A stretch of 64,000 nt of DNA, taken from assembly GCF_002250835.2 (NCBI RefSeq), contig NZ_NOJY02000010.1:60490-124489 (forward strand). The letters run 5' to 3'. This stretch comes from Romboutsia weinsteinii. Its GTDB lineage: Bacteria > Bacillota > Clostridia > Peptostreptococcales > Peptostreptococcaceae. The position numbers and the translations under genes are program-made. The notes under the pieces were generated by a model. It saw only the letters and a program-made list of their open reading frames with translations, had not been told where the DNA came from and did not search any database. Of this stretch, positions 9,320 to 17,662 are shown piece by piece; position 1 is the first letter of the stretch; each line of letters opens with the position of its first letter.

Positions 9320-9973
9320 TTAGCTATATAATGACTTATTGAATTTAAATAAAAGAGCTATGTACATAATATCAAATACTTGAATTAAGAAAATGACAAA
9401 AATCTCTCCAGGTATAAATGGAAGTATTCCCTTGAATTTCAAAATTGCAATAGCTAATGTACCAACCCACTTAAAAATAGCAATATAAATTGATTGACCT
9501 CTTAAGTTTTTTCTATCAAGGAGCATATAAACAAATAATACCGACATAATAAGGTTTTGACAGTTTGCAATGAAACCTCCTGCTTGGATAACATCATTTT
9601 TATAAAGAGGAGAGAAGTCTATTGCAAACAAATACATAATAATCACAGAACATATTATAGAAAACAATGTAAACAATATATACAAAGTTCTATTTATATT
9701 ATACTTTCTATGAAATTCCTTATACCCATACTTGAAAAAAATATATAGTACAAATAAATCTAAAACTAACCAAGGTATAAAAACATATTTAGCTATGGGA
9801 TAAGCTGTTGGCTTGTGTAATATTAAAAATGTAAACTCCCAGGCTAAATTCAAACAAAATGCAACATATGGTATCCCATAAGTCTTATCTTTTAAGCTTT
9901 TTATAATTATTAAAATGTAAGTTATCGTCCAGCATAATCCGCATATTAGTTCTAATAAAATCTCAAAGCTCAT
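9320..9973 (-). CDS. Seven-helix integral membrane protein, function unknown
   Basis: A 217-residue protein with about seven evenly spaced hydrophobic helices and little else. It carries NLAWEF in helix 2-3 (about residues 42-47) and an aspartate after tryptophan in PWLVLDL (about 68-74). The size, seven-helix layout and the N-x-A-W-E pattern recall the Pyr4/PaxB-like terpene-cyclase fold family, which uses membrane-embedded Glu and Asp. That resemblance is my pattern reading, not a demonstrated match. AGGTGA lies just before the ATG. It is transcribed alone. Confidence 0.55.
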   Translation of the reverse strand: MSFEILLELICGLCWTITYILIIIKSLKDKTYGIPYVAFCLNLAWEFTFLILHKPTAYPIAKYVFIPWLVLDLFVLYIFFKYGYKEFHRKYNINRTLYILFTLFSIICSVIIMYLFAIDFSPLYKNDVIQAGGFIANCQNLIMSVLFVYMLLDRKNLRGQSIYIAIFKWVGTLAIAILKFKGILPFIPGEIFVIFLIQVFDIMYIALLFKFNKSLYS

Positions 9974-10150
9974 ATTATCACCTCACTTAATTAATCTTTA
10001 TGAGACATTAAGAATTTTTAGTATCTATTTCTATATAGATTATTGTTAATTATATTAAGTTAATATATGTATATAATTAATTGTATAACTAGTTTATAAG
10101 TACAAAAGATATATAATAGAATAAATAAAAAAATACAATAAGGAGGAAAT

Positions 10151-10582
10151 ATGGGAAAATACAAACTAGACTATTTTTCTAAATACTATTTTTATGAAGA
10201 AGATAACTTTGTAAATCAAGTAGAAGATGGTGAATATATACTTAGCCAAATAAAAATAAGTAATAGATTTGATTACAAAGGGAATTCATATAAATACACT
10301 AAATTTGGGAACTTATGTAAGAGTGACACTATGAGAGATGTGGACATAGAATTAAAAGAAAATGATATTAATGTTATTATTAATGGAGAGGTAAGTCATT
10401 TAGATCTTATTTATAAATTTGAAACAAGAGAACTTGAAGACCATGTTAGAATAGCGACTAGAATAAGTGAAAAAACTGATGATATATCTTGTCTGCTATA
10501 TATTAATTATGATCAAGCCAAAGAATTCATTAAAGATTTAGAAGATGTAAGAGAATTACAAAAAAGTAATATGAATAAATAG
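10151..10582 (+). CDS. Hypothetical soluble protein
   Basis: 143 residues, acidic, with aromatic-rich N-terminus (YFSKYYFYEED) and no signal or membrane segment. I do not recognise a family. AAGGAGG sits 5 bases before the ATG, so it is very likely translated. It precedes the NlpC/P60 gene by only 18 bases and probably shares its transcript. Confidence 0.6.
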   Translation: MGKYKLDYFSKYYFYEEDNFVNQVEDGEYILSQIKISNRFDYKGNSYKYTKFGNLCKSDTMRDVDIELKENDINVIINGEVSHLDLIYKFETRELEDHVRIATRISEKTDDISCLLYINYDQAKEFIKDLEDVRELQKSNMNK

Positions 10583-10600
10583 AATAAAGTAGGATAAGTA

Positions 10601-11206
10601 ATGAAAAAGATAATAATAAAATTAATGAAATTAATAGTTATATTATTGATTTTAGGTATAATTGTTTTGGTTATTGATAAAAGTTATATAGATAAGTATT
10701 CAAACGAATATGATAATATCTCACAAGAAGATACTAAAATAATAACAGACGTAATAAATCTAGCATGTGAAAAAATAGGTCTAGAGTATGTTTGGGGAGG
10801 TAAAGGTGAGATAATGACAGATGAAAGACTAGATGAATTGATTAATCTCTATGGAGAAGCTAAGTATCCTCTTGATAGAGAGGACTATATAGGTCATCAA
10901 GCATTTGATTGCTCTGGTCTTACTTATTATACTTATAGAGAAGTAACTGGGGTAGAAATCGGATATTCAACTGCTCATCAAAAAGAAGTTATGAAAGGCT
11001 GTAAAGTAAGCATGGATAACTTACAGCCAGGGGACCTTATATATACACCAGGGCATGTAGTTATGTATATAGGAAAAGGCAGGGTAGTTAACTCACAAAG
11101 TAATATTAAGTACCCAATAGGAGGAGTGAAAAAGAACTGGTTAATAAACTATAAAAATGGTGAAGTTTATAGACCAATTGATTATATAAAAGATGTATTA
11201 AAATAG
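10601..11206 (+). CDS. NlpC/P60 cysteine peptidase, membrane-anchored
   Basis: 201 residues: an N-terminal membrane anchor (about 5-26), then an NlpC/P60 domain with YVWGGKG, catalytic cysteine in FDCSGLT (about residue 105), LQPGDLIY, and catalytic histidine in GHVVMYIG (about 151). An insert of about 30 residues separates the YVWGG and DCSG motifs. Such enzymes cleave peptide cross-bridges of peptidoglycan outside the membrane. Second gene of the pair starting at 10151, closed by a hairpin overlapping its stop codon. Confidence 0.88.
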   Translation: MKKIIIKLMKLIVILLILGIIVLVIDKSYIDKYSNEYDNISQEDTKIITDVINLACEKIGLEYVWGGKGEIMTDERLDELINLYGEAKYPLDREDYIGHQAFDCSGLTYYTYREVTGVEIGYSTAHQKEVMKGCKVSMDNLQPGDLIYTPGHVVMYIGKGRVVNSQSNIKYPIGGVKKNWLINYKNGEVYRPIDYIKDVLK

Positions 11207-11239
11207 CCTATAAAGTAAATATTTATTATTTTATAGGCT
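11205..11239 (+). terminator. Intrinsic terminator after NlpC/P60 gene
   Basis: 10-base perfect arms AGCCTATAAA/TTTATAGGCT (11205-11214, 11230-11239), followed by TTAAATTATTT. It lies between convergent genes and may act both ways. Confidence 0.7.
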
Positions 11240-11248
11240 TTAAATTAT

Positions 11249-13567
11249 TTAAAAAACTTCATATATATCAGATAATTCTAACTCGATTTTATAAGTCTCA
11301 GTATTGTATAAGTTGTTATTTTTTAATTCTGTGTAACTTAAACTTATATTAGGAATTGATATCTTAAATGTTGTACCTTTATTTATAGAACTTTTTAAGC
11401 TAATTTTACCATTATGTAACTCAACTAATGATTTAACAATACTTAAACCTATTCCACTACCTTCAGTATTTCTATTAAGCGACTTATCTATTTGAACAAA
11501 TCTATCAAATATTAGTTCTTGCATACTTTCATCTATTCCAATGCCTTCATCTTTTACATAAATATTTACCCATTTATCATCTATAATTACATCTACATAT
11601 ATAGTCTTATGTTCTGGAGTAAATTTAATAGCATTAGATAATAAATTTAATAAAATTCGTTCAATTTTTTCAGGGTCACACTTAATAAATATTTCCTCAT
11701 TATTAGTATCAAACACTATGTTAAGATGTTTCATAGCTGCAAAAGCTGTAACAGAAGAAGTAATATTTTCAACAAAATATATTATGTTTAAATTTACAAA
11801 GTTAACATCCATTGATTTTACATCCGCCTTTGTTATATCGATTAAATTATTAACTAATCTTAATATTCTCAGGCAATTTATTCTAAGTGAAGTATTATAC
11901 TTAAAGTAAAATGATTTAAATACATTAGCATCTTTACTTTGCATTCTTTCAAATAATTGAAGTGTAGAATATATGATGTTTAAAGGTGTTTTTAACTCAT
12001 GAGATAAGTTTGCAAAAAACTCATTTTTTGAATCTTCGTAGGCTTTTATCTCATTATATTTTTTAGTTATATCATCAAGTTTATTTCTCTCTGTTAAGTC
12101 TTTAGAAATAATAAGCTTATTTACAGAGGAATATTCTAAATTCACTAAATCTTTTACTATTGACTCAAATTCTACTATATCACCATAATAATTGCTAACT
12201 TGATAAATATGTTTAGTATTAGTATCATTAAATAATGTACTATCCGTACTATTATTAGAAATAAAATCTAAATAGTTTTTTCCAATAAAATCATCATGAT
12301 TATACTTAAGTGTATCTAGAGCAGCTTTATTTGCATATTCAATTACTCCATCATGAGTTATACCAATTAGTATATCCTGGATATTATCACTTATACTTTG
12401 TAACAGTTCCTCATTTTTTTTACAAGATAGATTTAGTAAGTATTCTTTAGTAATATCGCTAAAAGCTATCAACTCATAATATTGTGTAAGAGATATATAA
12501 AATTTATGAATACTAACTTTAAGATATACTGACATTTTCTCTATATATACAGTAAAGCTTCTATTGTTAGTATTATGAGATTTATCTTCTATAATATCAA
12601 AATTTAATGTATCATACTTTTCTGATTGTTTATTAAGATAATCATAAGAATAATTTGAATCACAATAATTATTAAATGTATTCTCATTTGCATAAAATAT
12701 TCTTTTATTTTGATCTTTAAATACTATATTTTCAAAGCTGTTTAAATTTACAAGATTATAAAACAAGCTCAACTCTTTTTCTAAATTTGTTTTACTTTTT
12801 ATAAAACTTCCTAACTCAAAAAATACACCTATAACTACCAATACGAAACTAAGTAGTACAAATAATAACCCAATAAATGAATTTACCATAATATCAGAGA
12901 CATTCATGTATATAATTGATCCAACAAAATTAAAATTTCTAAATGATAGGGCTACTAGACTTCCTATTAAGAATATATAGGAGTAAGTAGATTCTTTATA
13001 TGTAAGAATAGAAAATAATATAGCCATAATTATATTAATAATTGAAATAATAATATAAATTTCTTGTAAAAACCTGCTATACAAATTAACATTATTATAA
13101 AAGAAGGTGTCTATTTTAATTAATATTAAAGAAAGTATAATAACAACTATAGTTGAGATAAATTTTTTATTAAATATAATTTTTGATTTTAGTATTAAAA
13201 TTAAAAATACTATTCTTAATAATGAACTTGTAAAATAATAATAACTTTTATCCATGATTATAGATGTAGTATATATTATACACAGGTTTAAGTATACTAA
13301 AGATACTATGTAATAGCGATCGTTTTTGGTACAAACAAATTGTATTAAGCAGCCTATATAAGCAATTACTGAAAAAATAGCAGTTAATATATATAAAATA
13401 TTTATACCATAAGTTAATTGTTCATGTGTTATATCAGTAGGAATCAATGGATTAAACTTTATATAAATAACTGAAAGAGTTATAAATATAAAGATGGAAA
13501 TTAAAGTAGCTAATATTATTTTTCTTTTTACATCATTTTTTTTATTTGTATCAAATAAATATGACAT
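11249..13567 (-). CDS. Membrane PAS sensor histidine kinase, orphan
   Basis: 772 residues. Eight hydrophobic helices fill the first about 260 residues (a MASE3-like membrane sensor), followed by a coiled stretch, a PAS domain (about 385-500, ending with a DLTERNKLDD linker), HisKA with the phospho-histidine in LSHELKTP (about 525), and HATPase_c (NLLSNAIKFTPEH, DEGIGID, GSGIGLSIV). The HisKA region is close to that of the kinase at 4301. No response regulator lies nearby, so its partner must be encoded elsewhere. AGGAGGCATC lies just before the ATG. It could have a role like the orphan sporulation kinases, but nothing here proves that. Confidence 0.88.
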   Translation of the reverse strand: MSYLFDTNKKNDVKRKIILATLISIFIFITLSVIYIKFNPLIPTDITHEQLTYGINILYILTAIFSVIAYIGCLIQFVCTKNDRYYIVSLVYLNLCIIYTTSIIMDKSYYYFTSSLLRIVFLILILKSKIIFNKKFISTIVVIILSLILIKIDTFFYNNVNLYSRFLQEIYIIISIINIIMAILFSILTYKESTYSYIFLIGSLVALSFRNFNFVGSIIYMNVSDIMVNSFIGLLFVLLSFVLVVIGVFFELGSFIKSKTNLEKELSLFYNLVNLNSFENIVFKDQNKRIFYANENTFNNYCDSNYSYDYLNKQSEKYDTLNFDIIEDKSHNTNNRSFTVYIEKMSVYLKVSIHKFYISLTQYYELIAFSDITKEYLLNLSCKKNEELLQSISDNIQDILIGITHDGVIEYANKAALDTLKYNHDDFIGKNYLDFISNNSTDSTLFNDTNTKHIYQVSNYYGDIVEFESIVKDLVNLEYSSVNKLIISKDLTERNKLDDITKKYNEIKAYEDSKNEFFANLSHELKTPLNIIYSTLQLFERMQSKDANVFKSFYFKYNTSLRINCLRILRLVNNLIDITKADVKSMDVNFVNLNIIYFVENITSSVTAFAAMKHLNIVFDTNNEEIFIKCDPEKIERILLNLLSNAIKFTPEHKTIYVDVIIDDKWVNIYVKDEGIGIDESMQELIFDRFVQIDKSLNRNTEGSGIGLSIVKSLVELHNGKISLKSSINKGTTFKISIPNISLSYTELKNNNLYNTETYKIELELSDIYEVF

Positions 13568-13805
13568 GTGATGCCTCCTATTGCTGTTGAAATATTTATC
13601 CTGAACTTACCATACAAAAACATCATAAACTAACATAAACTAACATTCAACGATAATCATTAGACAAAATAATACAAAAGACACATGTTATTCTATTATT
13701 TGCTTATATATTTGTAGGTTTTGATCCTATAAAGCTTTGAAGGATTATAAAGATATAGTAGAGAAATAATAAATTTATAAAAATATTTAACTATGAGGAG
13801 AGATA

Positions 13806-14459
13806 ATGAAAAAGGGAGATTTAATCTGGGGAAGTATTATTTTAATTATGGCAATTTTATTACTAATTGAAAACACAAGAGATGTATTTATTCTGTTTAC
13901 TGAAAGCAATAAACTAATAGGCGGATTTATCAAATTTGGTGTACTATCAACTATGGGTGAGATGCTAGCAGGAAGGATAACTACTGGTAAATGGAGATTT
14001 TCTAGTTTCTTTTTTATTAGAGCGATTATATGGGGACTATTAGGAGTGGTAATTACTTTAATGTTTTCAATCTTTGACGCTGGGGTAGCTAAGTCACTAT
14101 CATCAGGTTTACTTCCTGGGGCAAATTCAAAGCTCACATTTGCTTTTTTAACTTCTGCTATTATGAATCTTACTTTTGCACCAACATTTATGTTTACTCA
14201 CAAAGTAACCGACACATATCTTGATTTAAAATATGAAAAGGTAAAAAACATTAATATAAGTATTATTACAGATAGAATTGATTTAAGTAATTTTTTATCT
14301 TTTGTTGTAGGAAAGACTATACCATTATTTTGGATACCAGCACATACAATAACATTTTTAATACCTGGAGAATATAGAGTTTTATTTGCTGCAATTTTGT
14401 CAATTGCACTTGGGGTGTTACTAGCACTAGGAAAAAAGAGCAAAACATCAAAAGTATAA
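13806..14459 (+). CDS. Membrane protein distantly like Mpv17/PMP22
   Basis: 217 residues with about five hydrophobic segments. The C-terminal stretch FWIPAHTITFLIPGEYRVLF (about 178-197) mirrors the Mpv17/PMP22 signature, in which a Trp-Pro-x-x-Gln-x-x-Asn-Phe-x-x-Val-Pro-x-x-x-Arg motif is followed by a last helix. Eukaryotic members are channel-like proteins of mitochondria and peroxisomes; bacterial function is unknown. GAGGAGA lies 6 bases before the ATG. Monocistronic, with a terminator directly after the stop. Confidence 0.6.
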   Translation: MKKGDLIWGSIILIMAILLLIENTRDVFILFTESNKLIGGFIKFGVLSTMGEMLAGRITTGKWRFSSFFFIRAIIWGLLGVVITLMFSIFDAGVAKSLSSGLLPGANSKLTFAFLTSAIMNLTFAPTFMFTHKVTDTYLDLKYEKVKNINISIITDRIDLSNFLSFVVGKTIPLFWIPAHTITFLIPGEYRVLFAAILSIALGVLLALGKKSKTSKV

Positions 14460-14460
14460 T

Positions 14461-14491
14461 AAAAGACCATAGTTAATCACTATGGTCTTTT
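14461..14491. terminator. Bidirectional intrinsic terminator
   Basis: Perfect 13-base arms AAAAGACCATAGT/ACTATGGTCTTTT (14461-14473, 14479-14491) between convergent genes. Confidence 0.9.
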
Positions 14492-14533
14492 ATTATACCT
14501 AATTACCTTATAGCAATACCAATTATAGTAGAA

Positions 14534-15094
14534 CTAATAGATAGATGGGGTGATACAACTATAACCAGAAGATTCTTTATCTAAAGGATTATATATTTTA
14601 TGTTTACTGTTAGAAAGAATATAAATACTATCACCTTCATGTAAGTGGTATATTTCATCATCTATATACACATGTAGCTCACCAGTTGTAACAAATAAAC
14701 ACTCATCTGCATTATGCTTTAAAAAATCGTTTGAGTCAAAGCTATGTCCTTCAATTTTAAAATTAATTATATTCATCTTAATTTTAAAATCATTACATTT
14801 TAAAAGAGGTGTCAAAAACTCATAAGTAAAGCTACTATCAGGAAGCTTTAGAGACCTTCGCTTATTAGATTTTACAAATAAATTTTTTTTATCAAATTCA
14901 CATTCCTCTTCTAAGAAAGTATATATAGGAACATCAAGTATTGATGCTATTTTTCGAAGTGAAGATATAGAAGGATCTAAGATGTTTCTTTCTAGCTGAG
15001 ATATGTAGCTAGCTGTAAAACCAGATAGATCTGCTAGTTGATTTGCAGTCATTTTCTTTTCTTTTCTTATAGTTCTTATTTTATCACCGATCAT
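14534..15094 (-). CDS. XRE-family regulator with C-terminal cupin sensor
   Basis: 186 residues. An N-terminal Cro/CI helix-turn-helix (about 7-61, with MTANQLADLSGFTASYISQL) is joined to a cupin barrel (about 110-180, with HNADECLFVTTGELHVYIDD and LHEGDSIYI). Such proteins are usually small-molecule-responsive repressors of neighbouring divergent genes. It lies 201 bases upstream of, and divergent from, the DUF819-epimerase-peptidase operon, so it is the likely regulator of that operon. An extended -10 (TGCTATAAT, reverse strand, 15128-15136) serves it. Confidence 0.88.
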   Translation of the reverse strand: MIGDKIRTIRKEKKMTANQLADLSGFTASYISQLERNILDPSISSLRKIASILDVPIYTFLEEECEFDKKNLFVKSNKRRSLKLPDSSFTYEFLTPLLKCNDFKIKMNIINFKIEGHSFDSNDFLKHNADECLFVTTGELHVYIDDEIYHLHEGDSIYILSNSKHKIYNPLDKESSGYSCITPSIY

Positions 15095-15127
15095 ACTTGC
15101 CCCCTATTTAATATGATATACATGAAA

Positions 15128-15136
15128 ATTATAGCA
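15128..15136 (-). promoter_or_regulatory. Extended -10 of the XRE-cupin gene
   Basis: The reverse strand reads TGCTATAAT here, a TGn-extended -10 about 34 bases before the start codon. No good -35 is visible. Confidence 0.5.
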
Positions 15137-15209
15137 TACAAAATAATTAATTGTATAAAAAGATAAAAAATATATTTTTAAAAAAACTGAAAATTCAAAA
15201 AAATAAAAC

Positions 15210-15277
15210 TTGATACTAACGAAAAGTTAAAATATAATTTAAGTAATACTGAATAAATTAAGGATTACTTAAATTAT
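15210..15277 (+). promoter_or_regulatory. Promoter and 14-bp inverted-repeat operator of the peptide-use operon
   Basis: TTGATA (15210-15215) and TATAAT (15233-15238) are separated by exactly 17 bases. A perfect 14-base inverted repeat follows (ATAATTTAAGTAAT at 15234-15247, its complement at 15264-15277), so the left arm covers the -10 and likely start point. The AAAGGGGG ribosome site begins just after it at 15281. The position suits a repressor, most simply the divergent XRE-cupin protein; an mRNA stem is the alternative. Confidence 0.7.
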
Positions 15278-15295
15278 AATAAAGGGGGAAAAAGA

Positions 15296-16456
15296 ATGAA
15301 TGCATTATTTTCAAGTGAGGGAAGTATATTAGCAGTAATGTTTATAATGGTAGGGATTGGATTATACTCTCAGCAATATAAAATACCAAAACTGCTTGGC
15401 CCAGCACTTACAGTAATCATAATGGGTATTATATTATCAAATTTGAACATAGTTCCAGGAGATAGCCCTATTTACTCTTACATAGGTTTATATGCAATAC
15501 CAGTTTCTATGACTTTAATGCTTATGAATGTTGATCTTAAAGCCATGCTGAAGCTATCAAGAGAACCCATAACAGCAGTAATACTTGCAGTTTTTTCTGT
15601 AAGCTTAATGGCACTAATATTTGGTCTAGTATTTGCTACAAAAATTAATGAAGGATGGAAGATTGCAGGTATGTTTGTTGGGACTTATACAGGTGGAAGT
15701 GCTAACTTAACAGCTATAGCAACAGGACTTGAAGCTAGTAGAGATACTATAGCTGCAGCTAATGCAGCAGACTATGTCGTTGGTATACCTGTTCTTATTC
15801 TTTTCTTTGCAGCACCAGCTATTATAAAAAATTCTAAGACATTTAAAAAAATATGGCCTTACCATTTTTCAGATGAAGAACTAACAGAAGGTAATGAAGA
15901 TATACTTATGGCCTCAAAAGAGTGGAGTATTAGAGATATAGCAGTTATGCTAGCAATAGGTTTTTTAGTTGCTGAAGTAGCAACTAGATTATCAGGTTTA
16001 TTTCCAGCTCAGATTCAAAGTGCAGCTAGGATTATCTTAATAACAACTATTGGTATTACCATTGCTCAATTAAGATTTATAAAGAACTTAAAGGGAAGCT
16101 TAGATCTAGGTTTATATTTCTCGTTACTATTTTTAGGAACTGTGGGATTCTCAGTTAATTTAAAACATTTCTTCGGATCAGCATTTTATATTACATTATT
16201 CTGCTTCTGCGTAATTATGGGATGCTTAATATTACACTTAGCATTGTGTAGATTGTTTAAACTCAAATATGAATATGTTGTACTATCAATAGTAGCTGCA
16301 GTAGCAGATGGTACTACAGCATCACTAGTAGCAGCTTCAGCAAATTGGAAATCCATAGTTAGTATAGCAATAGTAATGGGGGCACTTTGTTCATGCTTAG
16401 GTAATTACTTAGGAGTTTCTGTAGCCTATCTTATAAAGGGGATTGTTGGAATTTAA
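15296..16456 (+). CDS. DUF819-family membrane transporter
   Basis: 386 residues with about eleven membrane helices and the DUF819 (YjcL-like) hallmarks GTYTGGSANLTAIATGL (about 125-141) and, near the end, VAAVADGTTASLVAAS. The family has a two-fold repeat like secondary transporters, and its substrate is not established. First gene of an operon with a dipeptide epimerase and a CocE/X-Pro-type peptidase, which suggests import of short peptides or wall-peptide fragments. That role is inferred only from context. Confidence 0.85.
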   Translation: MNALFSSEGSILAVMFIMVGIGLYSQQYKIPKLLGPALTVIIMGIILSNLNIVPGDSPIYSYIGLYAIPVSMTLMLMNVDLKAMLKLSREPITAVILAVFSVSLMALIFGLVFATKINEGWKIAGMFVGTYTGGSANLTAIATGLEASRDTIAAANAADYVVGIPVLILFFAAPAIIKNSKTFKKIWPYHFSDEELTEGNEDILMASKEWSIRDIAVMLAIGFLVAEVATRLSGLFPAQIQSAARIILITTIGITIAQLRFIKNLKGSLDLGLYFSLLFLGTVGFSVNLKHFFGSAFYITLFCFCVIMGCLILHLALCRLFKLKYEYVVLSIVAAVADGTTASLVAASANWKSIVSIAIVMGALCSCLGNYLGVSVAYLIKGIVGI

Positions 16457-16487
16457 TTAATAAATATTAATCAAGGGGGAAACCAAT

Positions 16488-17555
16488 ATGAAAATAACTA
16501 ATATAAAATTTGAAAAATTAAAATTTAAATTAAAAAAGCCAGTAGTGGTAGCATTTGCTACAATTGATAGTGCTGAAACTATTATTGTAAAAATAGAAAC
16601 AGATGAAGGAATCTATGGATTTGGTGAGGCATCACCTTTTGGGCCAGTAACAGGAGAAACTTTAGACACTGTTGCCGTAGTTTTAGATATGTTTAAGAAA
16701 AACCTAGTAGGAATGAATCCACTAAAAATCGAAAAAATACATTATAAAATGAACAATATTATATTAGGAAATAGTTCAGCTAAAGCTTCTATAGATATAG
16801 CTGTACATGATATTTTAGGAAAAGTTATGAATCAGCCATTATATAAAGTACTTGGTGGATACAGCAATAAAATACAAACAGATATTACAATAGGAATAGA
16901 TAGACCAGAAATTATGGCAAAGGAAGCAGTGGCTCATGTGAAAAATGGATTTAATATATTAAAACTGAAAGCAGGTAAAAATGCAAAGGATGATATATTA
17001 GCAACAAAGCTTATAAGAGAAGCAGTTGGAGAAAATATAAGACTTAGAATGGACGCAAATCAAGGATGGGATGTTAATACGTCAATAAATACACTTTATG
17101 AGCTTGAAAAATATAATATGGAAGCAGTAGAACAGTGTTTACCATATTGGGATATAGATGGTTCAGCACAAATAAAAAAGAGAAGTAATATAAAAATTAT
17201 GTTAGATGAAAGTATACATACACCTGTTGATGCAATGAATGCAATCAAAAAAGATGCAGCGGATATTTTAAATATTAAGCTTATGAAATCAAGTGGTATT
17301 TATCCAGCCGTACAAATAAATAGTATAGCACAAGCAAGTGGAGTTACTTGTATGCTGGGTTGTATGCTAGAGACAAAAGTAGGAATAACAGCTAGTGCTA
17401 GTTTAATTGCTGCTAAGAAAAATATAATAGAAGCAGATGTAGATAGCTTTATGATGATAGAGGAAGACGAAAGAATAATGGGTGGATTTAAAATGGAAAA
17501 AGATACAATAACTCTATCAGAAAAACCAGGGTTAGGAATAGAATTAAATATGTAA
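16488..17555 (+). CDS. Enolase-superfamily dipeptide epimerase
   Basis: 355 residues with the muconate-lactonizing/mandelate-racemase fold. The catalytic Lys-x-Lys lies in ILKLKAGKN (about 159-167); metal ligands are in RMDANQGW (about 187-194) and LDESIHTP (about 243-250). The second acid-base lysine is in DILNIKLMKSSGI (about 260-272). This pattern is that of L-Ala-D/L-Glu and related dipeptide epimerases, which recycle or use peptidoglycan-derived or dietary dipeptides. The exact dipeptide cannot be told from sequence. GGGGGA lies 8 bases before the ATG, and only 31 bases separate it from the transporter gene. Confidence 0.88.
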   Translation: MKITNIKFEKLKFKLKKPVVVAFATIDSAETIIVKIETDEGIYGFGEASPFGPVTGETLDTVAVVLDMFKKNLVGMNPLKIEKIHYKMNNIILGNSSAKASIDIAVHDILGKVMNQPLYKVLGGYSNKIQTDITIGIDRPEIMAKEAVAHVKNGFNILKLKAGKNAKDDILATKLIREAVGENIRLRMDANQGWDVNTSINTLYELEKYNMEAVEQCLPYWDIDGSAQIKKRSNIKIMLDESIHTPVDAMNAIKKDAADILNIKLMKSSGIYPAVQINSIAQASGVTCMLGCMLETKVGITASASLIAAKKNIIEADVDSFMMIEEDERIMGGFKMEKDTITLSEKPGLGIELNM

Positions 17556-17662
17556 GACTATGAAATTATTATATAGTATCAAGTATATAGAATAAATCAC
17601 TATAGAAAATGATGAAATACATGGCTATAATTTACTTATATAATAAGGGGGGATAGGCTAAA

